NCBI GenBank assembly: GCA_021737975.1
Contig: JAIPCZ010000001.1
Span: 114,290-178,289 of the forward strand
Direction of reading: 5' to 3'
DNA length: 64,000 nt
DNA from: Polaromonas sp.
Lineage (GTDB): Bacteria > Pseudomonadota > Gammaproteobacteria > Burkholderiales > Burkholderiaceae_C
How positions within the stretch are numbered: position 1 is the stretch's first letter; every line of letters begins with the position of its first letter. Shown piece by piece: positions 25,757-35,665 of the stretch. The notes beneath the pieces were generated by a model. The model saw only the letters and a list, made by a program, of their open reading frames with translations. It ran no database searches and was not told the DNA's origin. The position numbers were made by a program, and so were the translations under genes.

Positions 25757-28321
25757 ATGGCCAAATTTCCTGAACGAGCCAAAGTTGTCATCATTGGCCA
25801 AGGCGGCATCGTTGGTGCCTCCGTGGTGCATCACCTGATCGAGCGCGGCTGGGACAATATTGTGGGGATCGACAAATCAGCCATCCCCACCGACATCGGC
25901 TCGACGGCGCATGCCTCTGATTTTTGCTTCAACACGATGCATGATCAGATGACGATTTTCACCACCAAATACAGCATCGACTTTTTCGACAGGATGGGCC
26001 GTTATGAGCGCATCGGCGGCATCGAAGTCGCGCGCGTGGGCGACGACGAGCGCATGCAGGAGCTCAAGCGCCGCGTGGCCTCGGGCAAAGCCTTTGGCAA
26101 CCGGGTGACGATGATCACGCCCGCAGAAGCGAAAGCCAAATTCCCGTTGCTGAAGGAGGACATGATCCAGGGGGCCTTGTGGGACCCCGATGCGGGCCTG
26201 GTGAAGCCGCGTTCGCAAATGGTGGCGGGCGAGCTGGTCGACGCCGCTGTGGCCTCGGGAAAATTGCTTTCTTTCGCCAACACGGCGTGCACCGGGCTGC
26301 GCATCGAGAACGGCCGCATTCGGGGCGTCGAAACCACCAAAGGCACGATTGCCGCAGATTACGTCGTGGTATGCGCCGGCCTGTGGGGACGCCTGATTGC
26401 GGGCATGGCGGGCGAGGACCTGCCGATCATGCCGGTCGACCACCCGCTCACGTTTTTCAAGCCCTATCTTGAATTTGCCGGCACAGGCAAGGACATCGGC
26501 TACCCCTTGCTGCGTGACCAGGGCAACTCGGCTTATCTGCGCGACACGGGCGACCCAAAAACGCCTGAAGGCGGGCAGATCGAGTGGGGCTATTACGAAG
26601 AGAAAAACCCGCGCATGTGCCACCCGCGGGATTTGTTGGAGAAGGAAGAGGCGCGCCTGTCCCCTTCGCAGCGCGACCTCGAGCTTGAGCAAATCATGGC
26701 GCCGCTGGAGCGGGCGATCGAGCTCACGCCGATCCTGGCCGAGCTGGGTTATGACGAAAAATACTCCTTCAACGGCCTGTTGCAAGTGACGACCGATGGC
26801 AACCCCTCGATCGGGGAGTCGTCCAAGGTGCGCGGCCTGTGGTACGCCGAAGCCGTGTGGGTGAAAGACGCGCCCGGTGTGGGCAAGCTGGTGGCCGACT
26901 GGATGACCGATGGCATCACCCATCTGGACCACAGCCGCATTGACGTCGCGCGTTACTACCCCTTCCAGCAGGATGAGCAATACATCCATGACCGTTGCTT
27001 TGAGGGCGCCTTCAAGATCTACAACCCGCCGGTGCACAACCGCGAGCCCTATAGCGCCGCGCGCGGCATCTTCAAGAGCCCGTTTTACGAGCGCGAAAAA
27101 GCGCTGGGCGCCTACTTCATGGAGCTGTCCGGCTGGGAGCGCGCGCATGGCTACGCCAGCAACGAGCACCTGTTCGAGGTCTACGGCGACAAGGTGCCGG
27201 TGCGCGCCAACGAGTGGGACAACCGCCATTTCTGGCGCGTCTCGAACGCCGAGCATCTGAAGATGTCGGAAGACGTGGGCATGATCAATGTCTCGCACTT
27301 TGCCGAGTTTGACGTGGAGGGCCCGGATGCGGCCGACCTGCTGGAATACATCTGTGTGGCCAAGGTGGGCGGCGACACCCCGGTGGGCAAGGGGGTTTAC
27401 ACCCACTTCCTGGACGCCAAGGGCGGTGTGCGCGCCGACCTGACCGTTTTGCGTCTGGGCCAGGACCATTACCGCGTGATCGACGGCGCCGATGCCGGCC
27501 ACCGCGACCTGACCTGGGTGCGCCGCATGGCGCAAGACCGGGCTGCGCGGGTGACGGTGACCGACACCACCACGCAGTACGGTTGCCTGGGTGTGTGGGG
27601 ACCCAACGCCCGTGCCACCATCCAAAAAATTGCCGACGAGCCCGCGGCCTGGTCGAATGAAGCCTTCCCCTTTGCGGCCTTGCGCGATTTGAAACTCGCA
27701 GGCGTGCCGGTGCTGGCTTTCCACATTTCGTATGTGGGCGAGCAGGGCTGGGAACTGCACTTCAAAATTGATGACGGCCTGGCCCTGTGGGATGCGCTGC
27801 ACGCCCTGGGCGTCACACCGGTGGGCGTGGAAACCTACGCCAACAGCCGCCGCATGGAGAAAAGCCTGCGCCTGCAAAATGCCGATCTGCTGACCGACTA
27901 CAACCTGTTGGAGGCCGATCTGGCCCGCCCCAAGGTCAAGGCCGCCGACTTCCACGGCAAGCAAGCCCACCTGAAGTTCCGCGAACGCGAACACCAGCCG
28001 GCCTATCTCTGCACGCTCACCATGACCAGCAACATCGACGGCACCGGCGTGGCGCGTTATCCCGTGGGCATTTGCCCGGTGATGGACCCCGCCACTGGCG
28101 CCACGCTGATCGACGCGCTTGGCCGCCGTTCTTTCACCACCAGCATCGCCTTTGGCCCCAGCATCGGCAAGAACATTGCCCTGGCCTATTTGCCCCATGA
28201 GTATTGCCAGGTGGGGCGTGAACTGCAAATCCAGTACTTTGCCGATGTCTATCCGGTCAGGGTGGAAGCGGTCGGCTACGGCGCCTTGTACGACCCCGAA
28301 AATGCCAAACCCCGTTCGTGA
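25757..28321 (+). CDS. Dimethylglycine dehydrogenase-like FAD oxidoreductase fused to GcvT domain (copy 1)
   Basis: An 854-residue two-part enzyme. Residues 8-400 form a DAO-type flavoprotein with VVIIGQGGIVGASVVHHL and H52 in GSTAHASDF, at the place where dimethylglycine dehydrogenase binds FAD covalently through His. Residues about 450-850 are a glycine-cleavage T-type THF domain (GMINVSHFAEFDVEGPDAADLLE, YVGEQGWELHF). Such fusions oxidise N-methyl groups and hand the carbon to THF. The GST-A-H-A variant differs from the usual GSTWHAAG, so the exact substrate (dimethylglycine or another N-methylated amine) is open. The ATG has TAGGAGCAA upstream. Confidence 0.82.
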   Translation: MAKFPERAKVVIIGQGGIVGASVVHHLIERGWDNIVGIDKSAIPTDIGSTAHASDFCFNTMHDQMTIFTTKYSIDFFDRMGRYERIGGIEVARVGDDERMQELKRRVASGKAFGNRVTMITPAEAKAKFPLLKEDMIQGALWDPDAGLVKPRSQMVAGELVDAAVASGKLLSFANTACTGLRIENGRIRGVETTKGTIAADYVVVCAGLWGRLIAGMAGEDLPIMPVDHPLTFFKPYLEFAGTGKDIGYPLLRDQGNSAYLRDTGDPKTPEGGQIEWGYYEEKNPRMCHPRDLLEKEEARLSPSQRDLELEQIMAPLERAIELTPILAELGYDEKYSFNGLLQVTTDGNPSIGESSKVRGLWYAEAVWVKDAPGVGKLVADWMTDGITHLDHSRIDVARYYPFQQDEQYIHDRCFEGAFKIYNPPVHNREPYSAARGIFKSPFYEREKALGAYFMELSGWERAHGYASNEHLFEVYGDKVPVRANEWDNRHFWRVSNAEHLKMSEDVGMINVSHFAEFDVEGPDAADLLEYICVAKVGGDTPVGKGVYTHFLDAKGGVRADLTVLRLGQDHYRVIDGADAGHRDLTWVRRMAQDRAARVTVTDTTTQYGCLGVWGPNARATIQKIADEPAAWSNEAFPFAALRDLKLAGVPVLAFHISYVGEQGWELHFKIDDGLALWDALHALGVTPVGVETYANSRRMEKSLRLQNADLLTDYNLLEADLARPKVKAADFHGKQAHLKFREREHQPAYLCTLTMTSNIDGTGVARYPVGICPVMDPATGATLIDALGRRSFTTSIAFGPSIGKNIALAYLPHEYCQVGRELQIQYFADVYPVRVEAVGYGALYDPENAKPRS

Positions 28322-28403
28322 CCGCCAAGTAATGAATCGGCAAAAGGGGCGTCCGCCTGTTGCCCGATAGACTTTGCCACCTCAAACACAGGTCACCTCC
28401 ACC

Positions 28404-30122
28404 ATGCATCCATCGGGTCAAACCACTGAAATCAAGGTCCATGCGCTGGCCACGCCGGACGCGATGCGCGCGGACATCCAGCGCAAAAGCAGGCTCAAGG
28501 GCCGCCAGGCCGACGAGGCCTCGCTCGCCGAAGTGCGCGCCCTGGTGGGGCCGGCACCGCATCGGCGCGACCTGCTGATTGAGCACCTGCACCTGCTCAA
28601 CGACCACTACCGCTGCCTGTTCGACCGCCATCTGGTCGCGCTGGCCAAGGAGATGAACATCCCCATGGTCGAGGTGTTCGAGGTCGCCACCTTCTACCAC
28701 CACTTCGAGGTGACACGGGACGACGCCCCGGCGCCCGGGCTGACGGTGCGCGTGTGTTCGGGCCTGAGTTGCGAGCTGGCCGGGGCCCGGGATTTGCTGG
28801 CGCGCCTGCCCGCCCTGCTGGACACCGGCGTGCGGGTGATCAGCGCGCCCTGCGTCGGGCGCTGCGAGCAGGCGCCGGTGGCGGTGGTGCACCAGCGCCC
28901 GGTGCCGATGGCCACCCCTGAGGCGGTCGCACGCGTGGCCAATCCCGCTGTGGCGCCGGAGGTCGACGTCGACGTTGTCGGCTACGACGCCTACCGCGCC
29001 CAGGGCGGCTACGCGCTGGCCGCGGCCCTGGTGAATGGCGAGGAGCCGGGCGAACGCATCCTGCAGGCGCTGGACGAGGCCGGACTGCGCGGTCTGGGCG
29101 GGGCCGGTTTTCCCGCCGGGCGCAAGTGGCGCATCGTGCGCGACCAGCCGGGGCCGCGCCTGCTGGCAGTCAACATCGACGAAGGTGAGCCCGGCACCTT
29201 CAAGGACCGCACCTATCTGGAGCGCGACCCGCACCGCTTTCTTGAGGGGCTGCTGATTGCCGCCCAGATTGTTGGCACACAAACCTGCTACATCTACCTG
29301 CGCGACGAATACCACGGCTGCCGCGCCTTGCTGACGGCGGAGCTGGCCCGGCTGCGGGCCGAGCCGCCGTGCCCGCTGCCGACGATCGAGTTGCGCCGCG
29401 GTGCCGGCGCCTACATTTGCGGCGAGGAGTCCGCCATGGTCCAGAGCCTGGAGGGCAAGCGTGGCGAGCCGCGCCTGCGTCCGCCCTACCTGGCGCAAGT
29501 CGGGCTGTTCGGCCGGCCCACGCTGGTCAACAATTTCGAGACCCTTTACTGGGTGCGCGACATCGTCGAGAAGGGCGCTGAGTGGTTCACCAGTTTCGGC
29601 CGCCAGGGCCGCAAGGGGCTGCGCAGCTTCAGTGTCAGCGGCCGGGTCAAGCACCCCGGGGTCAAGCTGGCCCCGGCCGGCATCTCGCTGCAGCAGCTGG
29701 TTGACGAGTATTGCGGCGGCATGCTGGAGGGCCACACCCTGTACGCCTATCTGCCCGGCGGGGCCTCGGGCGGCATTTTTCCGGCCAGCCATGCCCACGT
29801 TCCGCTCGACTTCGACACGCTGCAAGCCCATGGCGGCTTCATCGGCTCGGCCGCCGTCATTGTCCTGGGCCAGCACGACCGGGCGCGCGACGCGGCGCTG
29901 AACATGATGCGGTTTTTTGCTGACGAGAGTTGCGGCCAGTGCACGCCGTGCCGGGTCGGCACCGCCAAGGCCGCGAAGCTGATGGAGGCGCCGGTCTGGG
30001 ACAACGCCACGCTGGAAGACCTGAACACGGTGATGGCCGACGCCTCGATTTGTGGCCTGGGCCAGGCCGCGCCGAACCCGGTGCGCTGTGTGCAGAAATA
30101 CTTTGCCCAGGAGATTTCCTGA
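28404..30122 (+). CDS. NAD-dependent formate dehydrogenase beta subunit, NuoE-NuoF fusion
   Basis: A 572-residue fusion of a NuoE-like thioredoxin-fold domain and a NuoF-like diaphorase. The first domain has the 2Fe-2S ligands C118, C123, C150 and C154. The second has GLGGAGFPAGRKW (NADH), NIDEGEPGTFKDR (FMN), CGEESAM and the 4Fe-4S ligands C510, C513, C516 and C550. In formate dehydrogenases this subunit passes electrons to NAD+. It ends directly before the catalytic subunit gene with no gap (TGA then ATG). The fused form is known from methylotroph Fdh1B. The likely partner gene and context make complex I itself unlikely. Confidence 0.88.
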   Translation: MHPSGQTTEIKVHALATPDAMRADIQRKSRLKGRQADEASLAEVRALVGPAPHRRDLLIEHLHLLNDHYRCLFDRHLVALAKEMNIPMVEVFEVATFYHHFEVTRDDAPAPGLTVRVCSGLSCELAGARDLLARLPALLDTGVRVISAPCVGRCEQAPVAVVHQRPVPMATPEAVARVANPAVAPEVDVDVVGYDAYRAQGGYALAAALVNGEEPGERILQALDEAGLRGLGGAGFPAGRKWRIVRDQPGPRLLAVNIDEGEPGTFKDRTYLERDPHRFLEGLLIAAQIVGTQTCYIYLRDEYHGCRALLTAELARLRAEPPCPLPTIELRRGAGAYICGEESAMVQSLEGKRGEPRLRPPYLAQVGLFGRPTLVNNFETLYWVRDIVEKGAEWFTSFGRQGRKGLRSFSVSGRVKHPGVKLAPAGISLQQLVDEYCGGMLEGHTLYAYLPGGASGGIFPASHAHVPLDFDTLQAHGGFIGSAAVIVLGQHDRARDAALNMMRFFADESCGQCTPCRVGTAKAAKLMEAPVWDNATLEDLNTVMADASICGLGQAAPNPVRCVQKYFAQEIS

Positions 30123-32987
30123 ATGAACACGCTGACCCCACCCGCCAAGCTGCCTGAAGGCGCGCGCCCTGCCGTCGCGTTCACGCTTGATCAGCAGACG
30201 ATTCTCGGCTTTGAAGGTGAAACCATCCTGCAAGCCGCCCAGCGCCATGGCGTGGAGATCCCGCACCTGTGTTACCTCGAAGGCTTGCGCCCGGCCGGAA
30301 ACTGCCGCGCCTGTGTGGTCGAGATCGATGGTGAGCGCACCCTGGCGGCGAGCTGCTGCCGCAGCGTCGCGCCCGGCCTGGTGGTGCAGTCCCAAAGTGA
30401 GCGCGCACGCAAGAGCCAGGCGATGGTGCTGGAGCTGCTGCTTGCCGACCTCCCGGCAGAGGGTCACAAATGGAACGACGCATCACCCCGGCCCGGGCAG
30501 TTGGCTGGGGAAGACGGGGGCCAGCACGGCCAGCTCAGCGCCTGGGCGCAGCGCCAGGCGGTGTCGGTGCGACCGGCCCTGGGCAAGCTTCGCAGGGAAC
30601 CCGCCGTGGCCGACCTGTCGCACCCGGCCATGGCGGTCAACCTCGACGCCTGCATCCAGTGCAATCTGTGCACCCGCGCCTGCCGAGAGGAGCAGATGAA
30701 TGGCGTCATCGGTTACGCCGGGCGCGGCGCCCACAGTGCCGTCGTTTTCGACCTGAACGACCCGATGGGTCACAGCAGCTGTGTCGCCTGCGGTGAATGT
30801 GTCCAGGTTTGCCCGACCGGCGCGCTGATGCCCAAAACCCGGATGGGCTCGCAAGTGGTGGACCGGCAGGTGGATTCGGTCTGCCCGTTCTGTGGTGTCG
30901 GCTGCCAGCTGACCTACAACGTCAAGGACAACACCATCGTCAGCGTCGACGGCCGTGATGGCCCGGCCAACCACAAGCGCCTGTGTGTCAAGGGCCGCTT
31001 TGGTTTTGATTACGCGCACAGCCCGCAGCGCCTGACCGTGCCGCTGATCCGCAAGCCCGGCGTGACCAAGGACGCGGCGGCGATGCAGCAGCTGAGCGGT
31101 GACAGCGCCAACTGGTCGGCCGTGTTCCGGGAGGCGAGCTGGGACGAGGCGCTGGACTTTGCGGCGGGCCGGCTCAGGGACCTGCGCGACACCCATGGCA
31201 ACAAGACGCTGGCCGGGTTCGGCTCGGCCAAAGGCAGCAACGAAGAGGCCTACCTGTTCCAGAAACTGGTGCGCACCGGCTTTGGCTCCAACAACGTTGA
31301 TCATTGCACCCGGCTCTGCCATGCGTCCAGCGTGGCGGCCCTGCTCGAAGGTGTGGGCTCGGCGGCGGTCAGCAACCAGGTCAGCGACGTCGCCCATGCC
31401 GGACTGATCTTTGTCATTGGCTCCAACCCCACGGCCAACCATCCGGTGGCCGCCACCTGGATGAAAAACGCGGCCAGCCGCGGCACCCGGATCGTGCTGG
31501 CCGACCCGCGTATCACCGACATCGGCAAACATGCCTGGCGCACCCTGCAGTTCAAGCCCGACACCGACGTGGCCATGCTCAACGCCCTGATCCACACCGT
31601 GATCGAGGAGGGCCTGGCCGACGAGGCCTTCATCCGCGACCGGGTCAACAACTATGAAGCCTTGAAGGAGACCGTCAGGGGCTACAGCCCGGAGGCGATG
31701 GCGCCCATTTGCGGCATTCCGGCCCCGACGCTGCGCGAGGTGGCGCGCGCCTTCGCCCAGGCCAAGGGCGCCATGATCCTGTGGGGCATGGGCGTGAGCC
31801 AGCATGTGCACGGCACCGACAACGCGCGCTGCCTGATTGCGCTGGCGAGCGTCACCGGGCAGATCGGCAAGCCCGGCTCCGGCCTGCATCCGCTGCGCGG
31901 CCAGAACAACGTGCAGGGTGCCAGCGATGCCGGCCTGATCCCGATGATGTTCCCCAATTACCAGCGCGTGACGGATGCCGGCGCGCACCAGTGGTTTGAA
32001 CAATTCTGGGGCACGCCGCTGGACGACCAGCCTGGCTACACCGTGGTTGAAATCATGCACAAGGCACTGGCGCCCGCGAGCGACCCGCACAAGGTGCGCG
32101 GCATGTACATCATGGGCGAAAACCCGGCCATGAGCGACCCCGACCTGAACCACGCGCGCCGCGCGCTGGCCAGTCTGGAGCATCTGGTGGTGCAGGACAT
32201 CTTCATGACCGAAACCGCCTGGCTGGCCGACGTGGTGCTGCCCGCCAGCGCCTGGCCCGAAAAAGCCGGCAGCGTCACCAATACCGACCGCATGGTGCAA
32301 CTCGGCCAGCAGGCGCTGGAGCCGCCGGGGCAGGCCCGCGCCGATCTGTGGATCATTCAGCAGATCGCCCGGCGGATCGGCTTGAACTGGCAGTACGCGG
32401 GTGACTACCACGGCGTGGCAGCGGTCTATGAGGAAATGCGCCAGGCCATGCACACCAGCCTCGCCGGCATCAGCTGGGCGCGCCTGCAGCGCGAGTCCAG
32501 CGTCACCTACCCCTGCCTGAGCGAGGACGATCCCGGTGCGCCGACCGTCTTCATCGACCGTTTTGCCACCGCCGACGGCCGCGTGAAGCTGGTGCCGGCC
32601 GACCTCATTGCCGCCAATGAGCGCCCCGACGCCGACTACCCGTTTGTGCTGATCACGGGGCGCCAGCTGGAGCACTGGCACACCGGCAGCATGACGCGCC
32701 GCGCCGCGGTGCTGGACGCGCTGGAGCCCTTTGCGACGGCCTCGCTCTGCGGTGACGACCTGCAGGCGCTCGGGCTGGCGCCGGGCGAGTGGCTGACGGT
32801 GCAGTCACGCCGCGGTGAGGTCCGCCTGCAGGTGCGCCAGGACGACGGCACGCCAAGCGGGACGGTGTTTATTCCCTTCGCCTACGTGGAGGCCGCCGCC
32901 AACCTGCTGACCAACGCCGCGCTTGACCCGTTTGGCAAGATTCCGGAGTTCAAGTACTGCGCGGTGGCGCTGCGCCGGAGCGACTGA
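30123..32987 (+). CDS. Formate dehydrogenase catalytic subunit (molybdopterin/tungstopterin, Cys-type)
   Basis: A 954-residue FdsA/Fdh1A-like enzyme oxidising formate to CO2. The order is a 2Fe-2S ferredoxin domain (C50, C61, C64, C78), an 8-Cys dicluster ferredoxin domain (C177-C180-C183-C187 and C220-C223-C226-C230), the cluster of the molybdopterin domain (from C254) and the catalytic C399-H400 in TRLCHASS. It is a cysteine enzyme, not a selenoenzyme. GSNPTANHPV and the C-terminal LITGRQLEHWHTGSMTRR follow the family. Electrons go to NAD+ through the beta subunit. It takes formate from the THF-bound C1 pool. No FdsD/FdhD accessory gene is adjacent. Confidence 0.92.
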   Translation: MNTLTPPAKLPEGARPAVAFTLDQQTILGFEGETILQAAQRHGVEIPHLCYLEGLRPAGNCRACVVEIDGERTLAASCCRSVAPGLVVQSQSERARKSQAMVLELLLADLPAEGHKWNDASPRPGQLAGEDGGQHGQLSAWAQRQAVSVRPALGKLRREPAVADLSHPAMAVNLDACIQCNLCTRACREEQMNGVIGYAGRGAHSAVVFDLNDPMGHSSCVACGECVQVCPTGALMPKTRMGSQVVDRQVDSVCPFCGVGCQLTYNVKDNTIVSVDGRDGPANHKRLCVKGRFGFDYAHSPQRLTVPLIRKPGVTKDAAAMQQLSGDSANWSAVFREASWDEALDFAAGRLRDLRDTHGNKTLAGFGSAKGSNEEAYLFQKLVRTGFGSNNVDHCTRLCHASSVAALLEGVGSAAVSNQVSDVAHAGLIFVIGSNPTANHPVAATWMKNAASRGTRIVLADPRITDIGKHAWRTLQFKPDTDVAMLNALIHTVIEEGLADEAFIRDRVNNYEALKETVRGYSPEAMAPICGIPAPTLREVARAFAQAKGAMILWGMGVSQHVHGTDNARCLIALASVTGQIGKPGSGLHPLRGQNNVQGASDAGLIPMMFPNYQRVTDAGAHQWFEQFWGTPLDDQPGYTVVEIMHKALAPASDPHKVRGMYIMGENPAMSDPDLNHARRALASLEHLVVQDIFMTETAWLADVVLPASAWPEKAGSVTNTDRMVQLGQQALEPPGQARADLWIIQQIARRIGLNWQYAGDYHGVAAVYEEMRQAMHTSLAGISWARLQRESSVTYPCLSEDDPGAPTVFIDRFATADGRVKLVPADLIAANERPDADYPFVLITGRQLEHWHTGSMTRRAAVLDALEPFATASLCGDDLQALGLAPGEWLTVQSRRGEVRLQVRQDDGTPSGTVFIPFAYVEAAANLLTNAALDPFGKIPEFKYCAVALRRSD

Positions 32988-33017
32988 AGCGCCTGCGGTC
33001 GACGGGGCAAAGTCGCC

Positions 33018-33905
33018 TCACGACTGGTTCGTCAACCAGAGGTGGAATTGCTCGGCCGCGGCACTCCGGCGCGGGGCCAGTTGCACCCACCAGTAGCCGT
33101 ATGGTCCCTGCATTTTTCGCTGCGGCAACAGGCGCAGGCGTTTCTGGCGCAGCTCTTGCACGACCATGGCCTTGTCAACAATGCCGATCCCGGCACCCGC
33201 CACCGCCGCGTGAATCGCCTGGTCCAGGCTGGAGAACCGGATCTTCGCGGTGTGGTCGACGGCCTTCGGCAGGGACTGTCCCTGCGAGAGCAGCCAATCG
33301 GTCCAGACCGGCAGGTCCTCGCTGCCGTTCTTGAGCAGCAGTCTGGGCGTGCTCGCCAGGTCCGGCGCCTTGCCGCCCAGAAACCAGCTGGGGCTGGCCA
33401 CCGCGACATGCTCCTCCAGGCGCAGCAACTGGGAGTGCCCGCGCTCCCAGGGCCGGTCCAGGAACATCACGAGGCAGTCAAACCGGCCCGCGTCCTGCTT
33501 GCGCACGACCAGCTCGGTGCTCACATTCAGCGTGATCAACGGGTGGGCCTGGGCAAACTGCCCCAGGCGCGGCGCGAGCCAGCGCGAGCCGAAGGTCTGG
33601 GGCACATTGACGGTGAGTTCAATGTGGCCTTGCGAGCGCATCTCCTGCACGCGCTCGACGCCGGTGTCCAGCGACTCGAAGGCATCCTCGACGTGCCGGA
33701 TCAGCAATTGCCCGGCGGTGGTCAGCCGCAGCCCCCTGGCCTCGCGCACGAAGAGGGCTTCGCCCAGGTCTTCCTCGAGGTCCTTGATCTGGCGGCTGAC
33801 CGCGCCCTGGGTCACGTGCAGATGCTGCGCCGCGGCGCTGAAACTGCCGGCACGGGCTGAGGCCAGGAAGGACCTCAGGCCATTCAAGGAAGGAAGTCTG
33901 TTCAT
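33018..33905 (-). CDS. LysR-family transcriptional regulator (GcvA-like)
   Basis: A 295-residue regulator. Residues 6-66 form the winged helix: LPSLNGLRSFLASARAGSFSA then TQGAVSRQIKDLE as the recognition helix region. The rest is a periplasmic-binding-like effector domain (SRWLAPRLGQFAQAHP, VAGAGIGIVDKA). It is divergent from mttB2, with palindromic sites in between, so it most likely controls that operon in response to a methylated amine or glycine. The gene converges on the formate dehydrogenase genes. Confidence 0.88.
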   Translation of the reverse strand: MNRLPSLNGLRSFLASARAGSFSAAAQHLHVTQGAVSRQIKDLEEDLGEALFVREARGLRLTTAGQLLIRHVEDAFESLDTGVERVQEMRSQGHIELTVNVPQTFGSRWLAPRLGQFAQAHPLITLNVSTELVVRKQDAGRFDCLVMFLDRPWERGHSQLLRLEEHVAVASPSWFLGGKAPDLASTPRLLLKNGSEDLPVWTDWLLSQGQSLPKAVDHTAKIRFSSLDQAIHAAVAGAGIGIVDKAMVVQELRQKRLRLLPQRKMQGPYGYWWVQLAPRRSAAAEQFHLWLTNQS

Positions 33906-33912
33906 TTCATCG

Positions 33913-33938
33913 ACTCATTTGGTATGAGTTTATCTCAT
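33913..33938. promoter_or_regulatory. Overlapping palindromes, probable LysR operator for mttB2
   Basis: ACTCAT-TTGGT-ATGAGT at 33913-33929 is a perfect 6-bp inverted repeat, and its right half is shared with a second one, ATGAG-TTTAT-CTCAT at 33924-33938. The array ends 8 bases before the LysR ATG on the other strand and 120 bases before the mttB2 ATG. Overlapping T-N11-A type sites are what LysR tetramers bind. Autoregulation is likely. Confidence 0.65.
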
Positions 33939-34059
33939 GGCTTCAACTCACAAAAATTCGATGCTTTGCAAGCCGGAGCCGGGCCTGCGCGTGGCCATAA
34001 TCGGGCCAAGCCGACCATGTCCATCCAGGCCATTCGGGGCAAACCCAAGGACACCCACC

Positions 34060-35616
34060 ATGACCGAAGAGTCCACCACGCCGCCCGCCGCCCGGCGCCG
34101 CTCCGGGCGTGCCGAGCGGGCCGCCCGACCAGCCCCGTCCACCCAGCGCTACCGGCAGCTGAGCAACCGTTTTGCGCCCACACCGGTGATCAGCGAGGAC
34201 GAGCTTGAGGCCATCCACCTGACCTCGCTGCAGATCCTGGAGGAGATCGGCGTGGATTTCATGCACGAGGGTGCGCGCGAGATCCTGAAGAAGGCCGGCG
34301 CCGATGTGCGGGCCGGGTCGGAACGGGTTCGATTTCCGCGCGAGCTGATCCTGGAATCCATCAAGACCTGCCCGCGCGAATTCACGCTGCACGCCCGCAA
34401 CCCGGAGCGCAATGTGCACATGGGCGGGCGCCACCTGGCGTTTGCGCAGGTTGCCAGTCCCCCCAACTGCTCGGACATGCAGGGCGGGCGCCGCGCCGGC
34501 AACCAGCAGGACTTCCGGAACATGGTGAAGCTGGCCCAGCGCTACGACATCGTGCACTGTAGCGGTGGCTACCCCGTGGAGCCGGTGGACCTGCATTCGT
34601 CGATCCGCCACCTCGACTGCCTCTCGGACATCGCCAAGCTGACCGACAAGGCCTTTCACGCCTATTCGCTCGGGCGCGAGCGCAACCTGGACGGGCTGGA
34701 GATCGCCCGCATCGCGCGCGGCATCAGCGCCGAGCAGATGGAGCGCGAGCCCTCGCTGTTCACCATCATCAACAGCTCTTCGCCGCTGCGCCTGGACACG
34801 CCCATGTTGCAGGGCATCATCGAAATGTCTTCACGCAACCAGATCGTGGTGCTGACGCCGTTCACGCTGGCCGGCGCCATGGCGCCCGTCACCATCGCCG
34901 GCGCGCTCGCCCAGCAAAACGCCGAGGCCTTGGCGGGCATTGCCTTCACCCAGATGGTGCGCCCTGGCGCGCCCGTGGTGTACGGCGGCTTCACCAGCAA
35001 TGTGGACATGAAAACCGGCGCGCCCGCCTTCGGCACGCCCGAGTACATGAAGGCTGTGCTGGCCGGCGGTCAGCTCTGCCGCAAGTACGGCATTCCCTAC
35101 CGCACGTCCAACGTCAATGCCGCCAACACGGTGGACGCGCAGGCGGCCTACGAATCGGTGTTTTCGCTCTGGGCGCTGGTGCAGGGCGGCGGCAACTTCA
35201 TCATGCATTCGGCCGGCTGGATGGAGGGCGGCCTGACCTGTTCGTTCGAAAAATTCATTCTCGACTGCGATCTGCTCCAGATGGTGGCCGAATTCCTCAC
35301 GCCGCTGGACGTGAGCCCGGCGGGCCTGGGTCTGGACGCGGTGCGGGACGTGGGTCCCGGGGGGCATTATTTCGGCACGGCCCACACGCTGGAGCGTTTC
35401 GAGACAGCCTTTTACTCGCCCATTCTTTCGGACTGGCGCAATTTTGAGACCTGGCAGGAAGCCGGAAGCCCGACCGCGTACCAAAAGGCGAACGCCGTCT
35501 GGCAGCGGGAACTCGCGGCCTACGAGCGCCCGCCCATGGACCCCGCGATCGAGGAAGAGCTCGACGCCTTTGTGGCGCGGCGCAAGGCCGAGGGCGGCGC
35601 GCCCACCGACTTTTGA
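34060..35616 (+). CDS. MttB-family (non-pyrrolysine) quaternary amine methyltransferase, copy 2
   Basis: A 518-residue paralogue of the enzyme at 22758. It keeps ILEEIGVDFMHEGARE, RFPREL, FTLAGAMAPVT, GAPAFGTPEYM and SAGWMEGGLTCSFEKF, again with no in-frame TAG. It diverges in substrate-site stretches such as VHCSGGYPVEPVDLHSS (copy 1: LHHSGGTICEPVDLPVN), so a different quaternary amine is likely. There is no corrinoid-protein gene in this operon, so it must share the one at the left edge or use one elsewhere. CAAGGACACC precedes the ATG. An in-frame ATG at 33937 would place the start in the regulatory region and is rejected. Confidence 0.86.
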   Translation: MTEESTTPPAARRRSGRAERAARPAPSTQRYRQLSNRFAPTPVISEDELEAIHLTSLQILEEIGVDFMHEGAREILKKAGADVRAGSERVRFPRELILESIKTCPREFTLHARNPERNVHMGGRHLAFAQVASPPNCSDMQGGRRAGNQQDFRNMVKLAQRYDIVHCSGGYPVEPVDLHSSIRHLDCLSDIAKLTDKAFHAYSLGRERNLDGLEIARIARGISAEQMEREPSLFTIINSSSPLRLDTPMLQGIIEMSSRNQIVVLTPFTLAGAMAPVTIAGALAQQNAEALAGIAFTQMVRPGAPVVYGGFTSNVDMKTGAPAFGTPEYMKAVLAGGQLCRKYGIPYRTSNVNAANTVDAQAAYESVFSLWALVQGGGNFIMHSAGWMEGGLTCSFEKFILDCDLLQMVAEFLTPLDVSPAGLGLDAVRDVGPGGHYFGTAHTLERFETAFYSPILSDWRNFETWQEAGSPTAYQKANAVWQRELAAYERPPMDPAIEEELDAFVARRKAEGGAPTDF

Positions 35617-35665
35617 GCGGCGGCGACCCCCAAGCCAACATGATTTGACAAATGGAGACAACAAG

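Noticed and set aside
33937..34059. Upstream in-frame ATG extending mttB2 by 41 residues
   Set aside because: It would start inside the palindromic operator region, has no ribosome binding site, and the extra residues are unlike MttB N termini.
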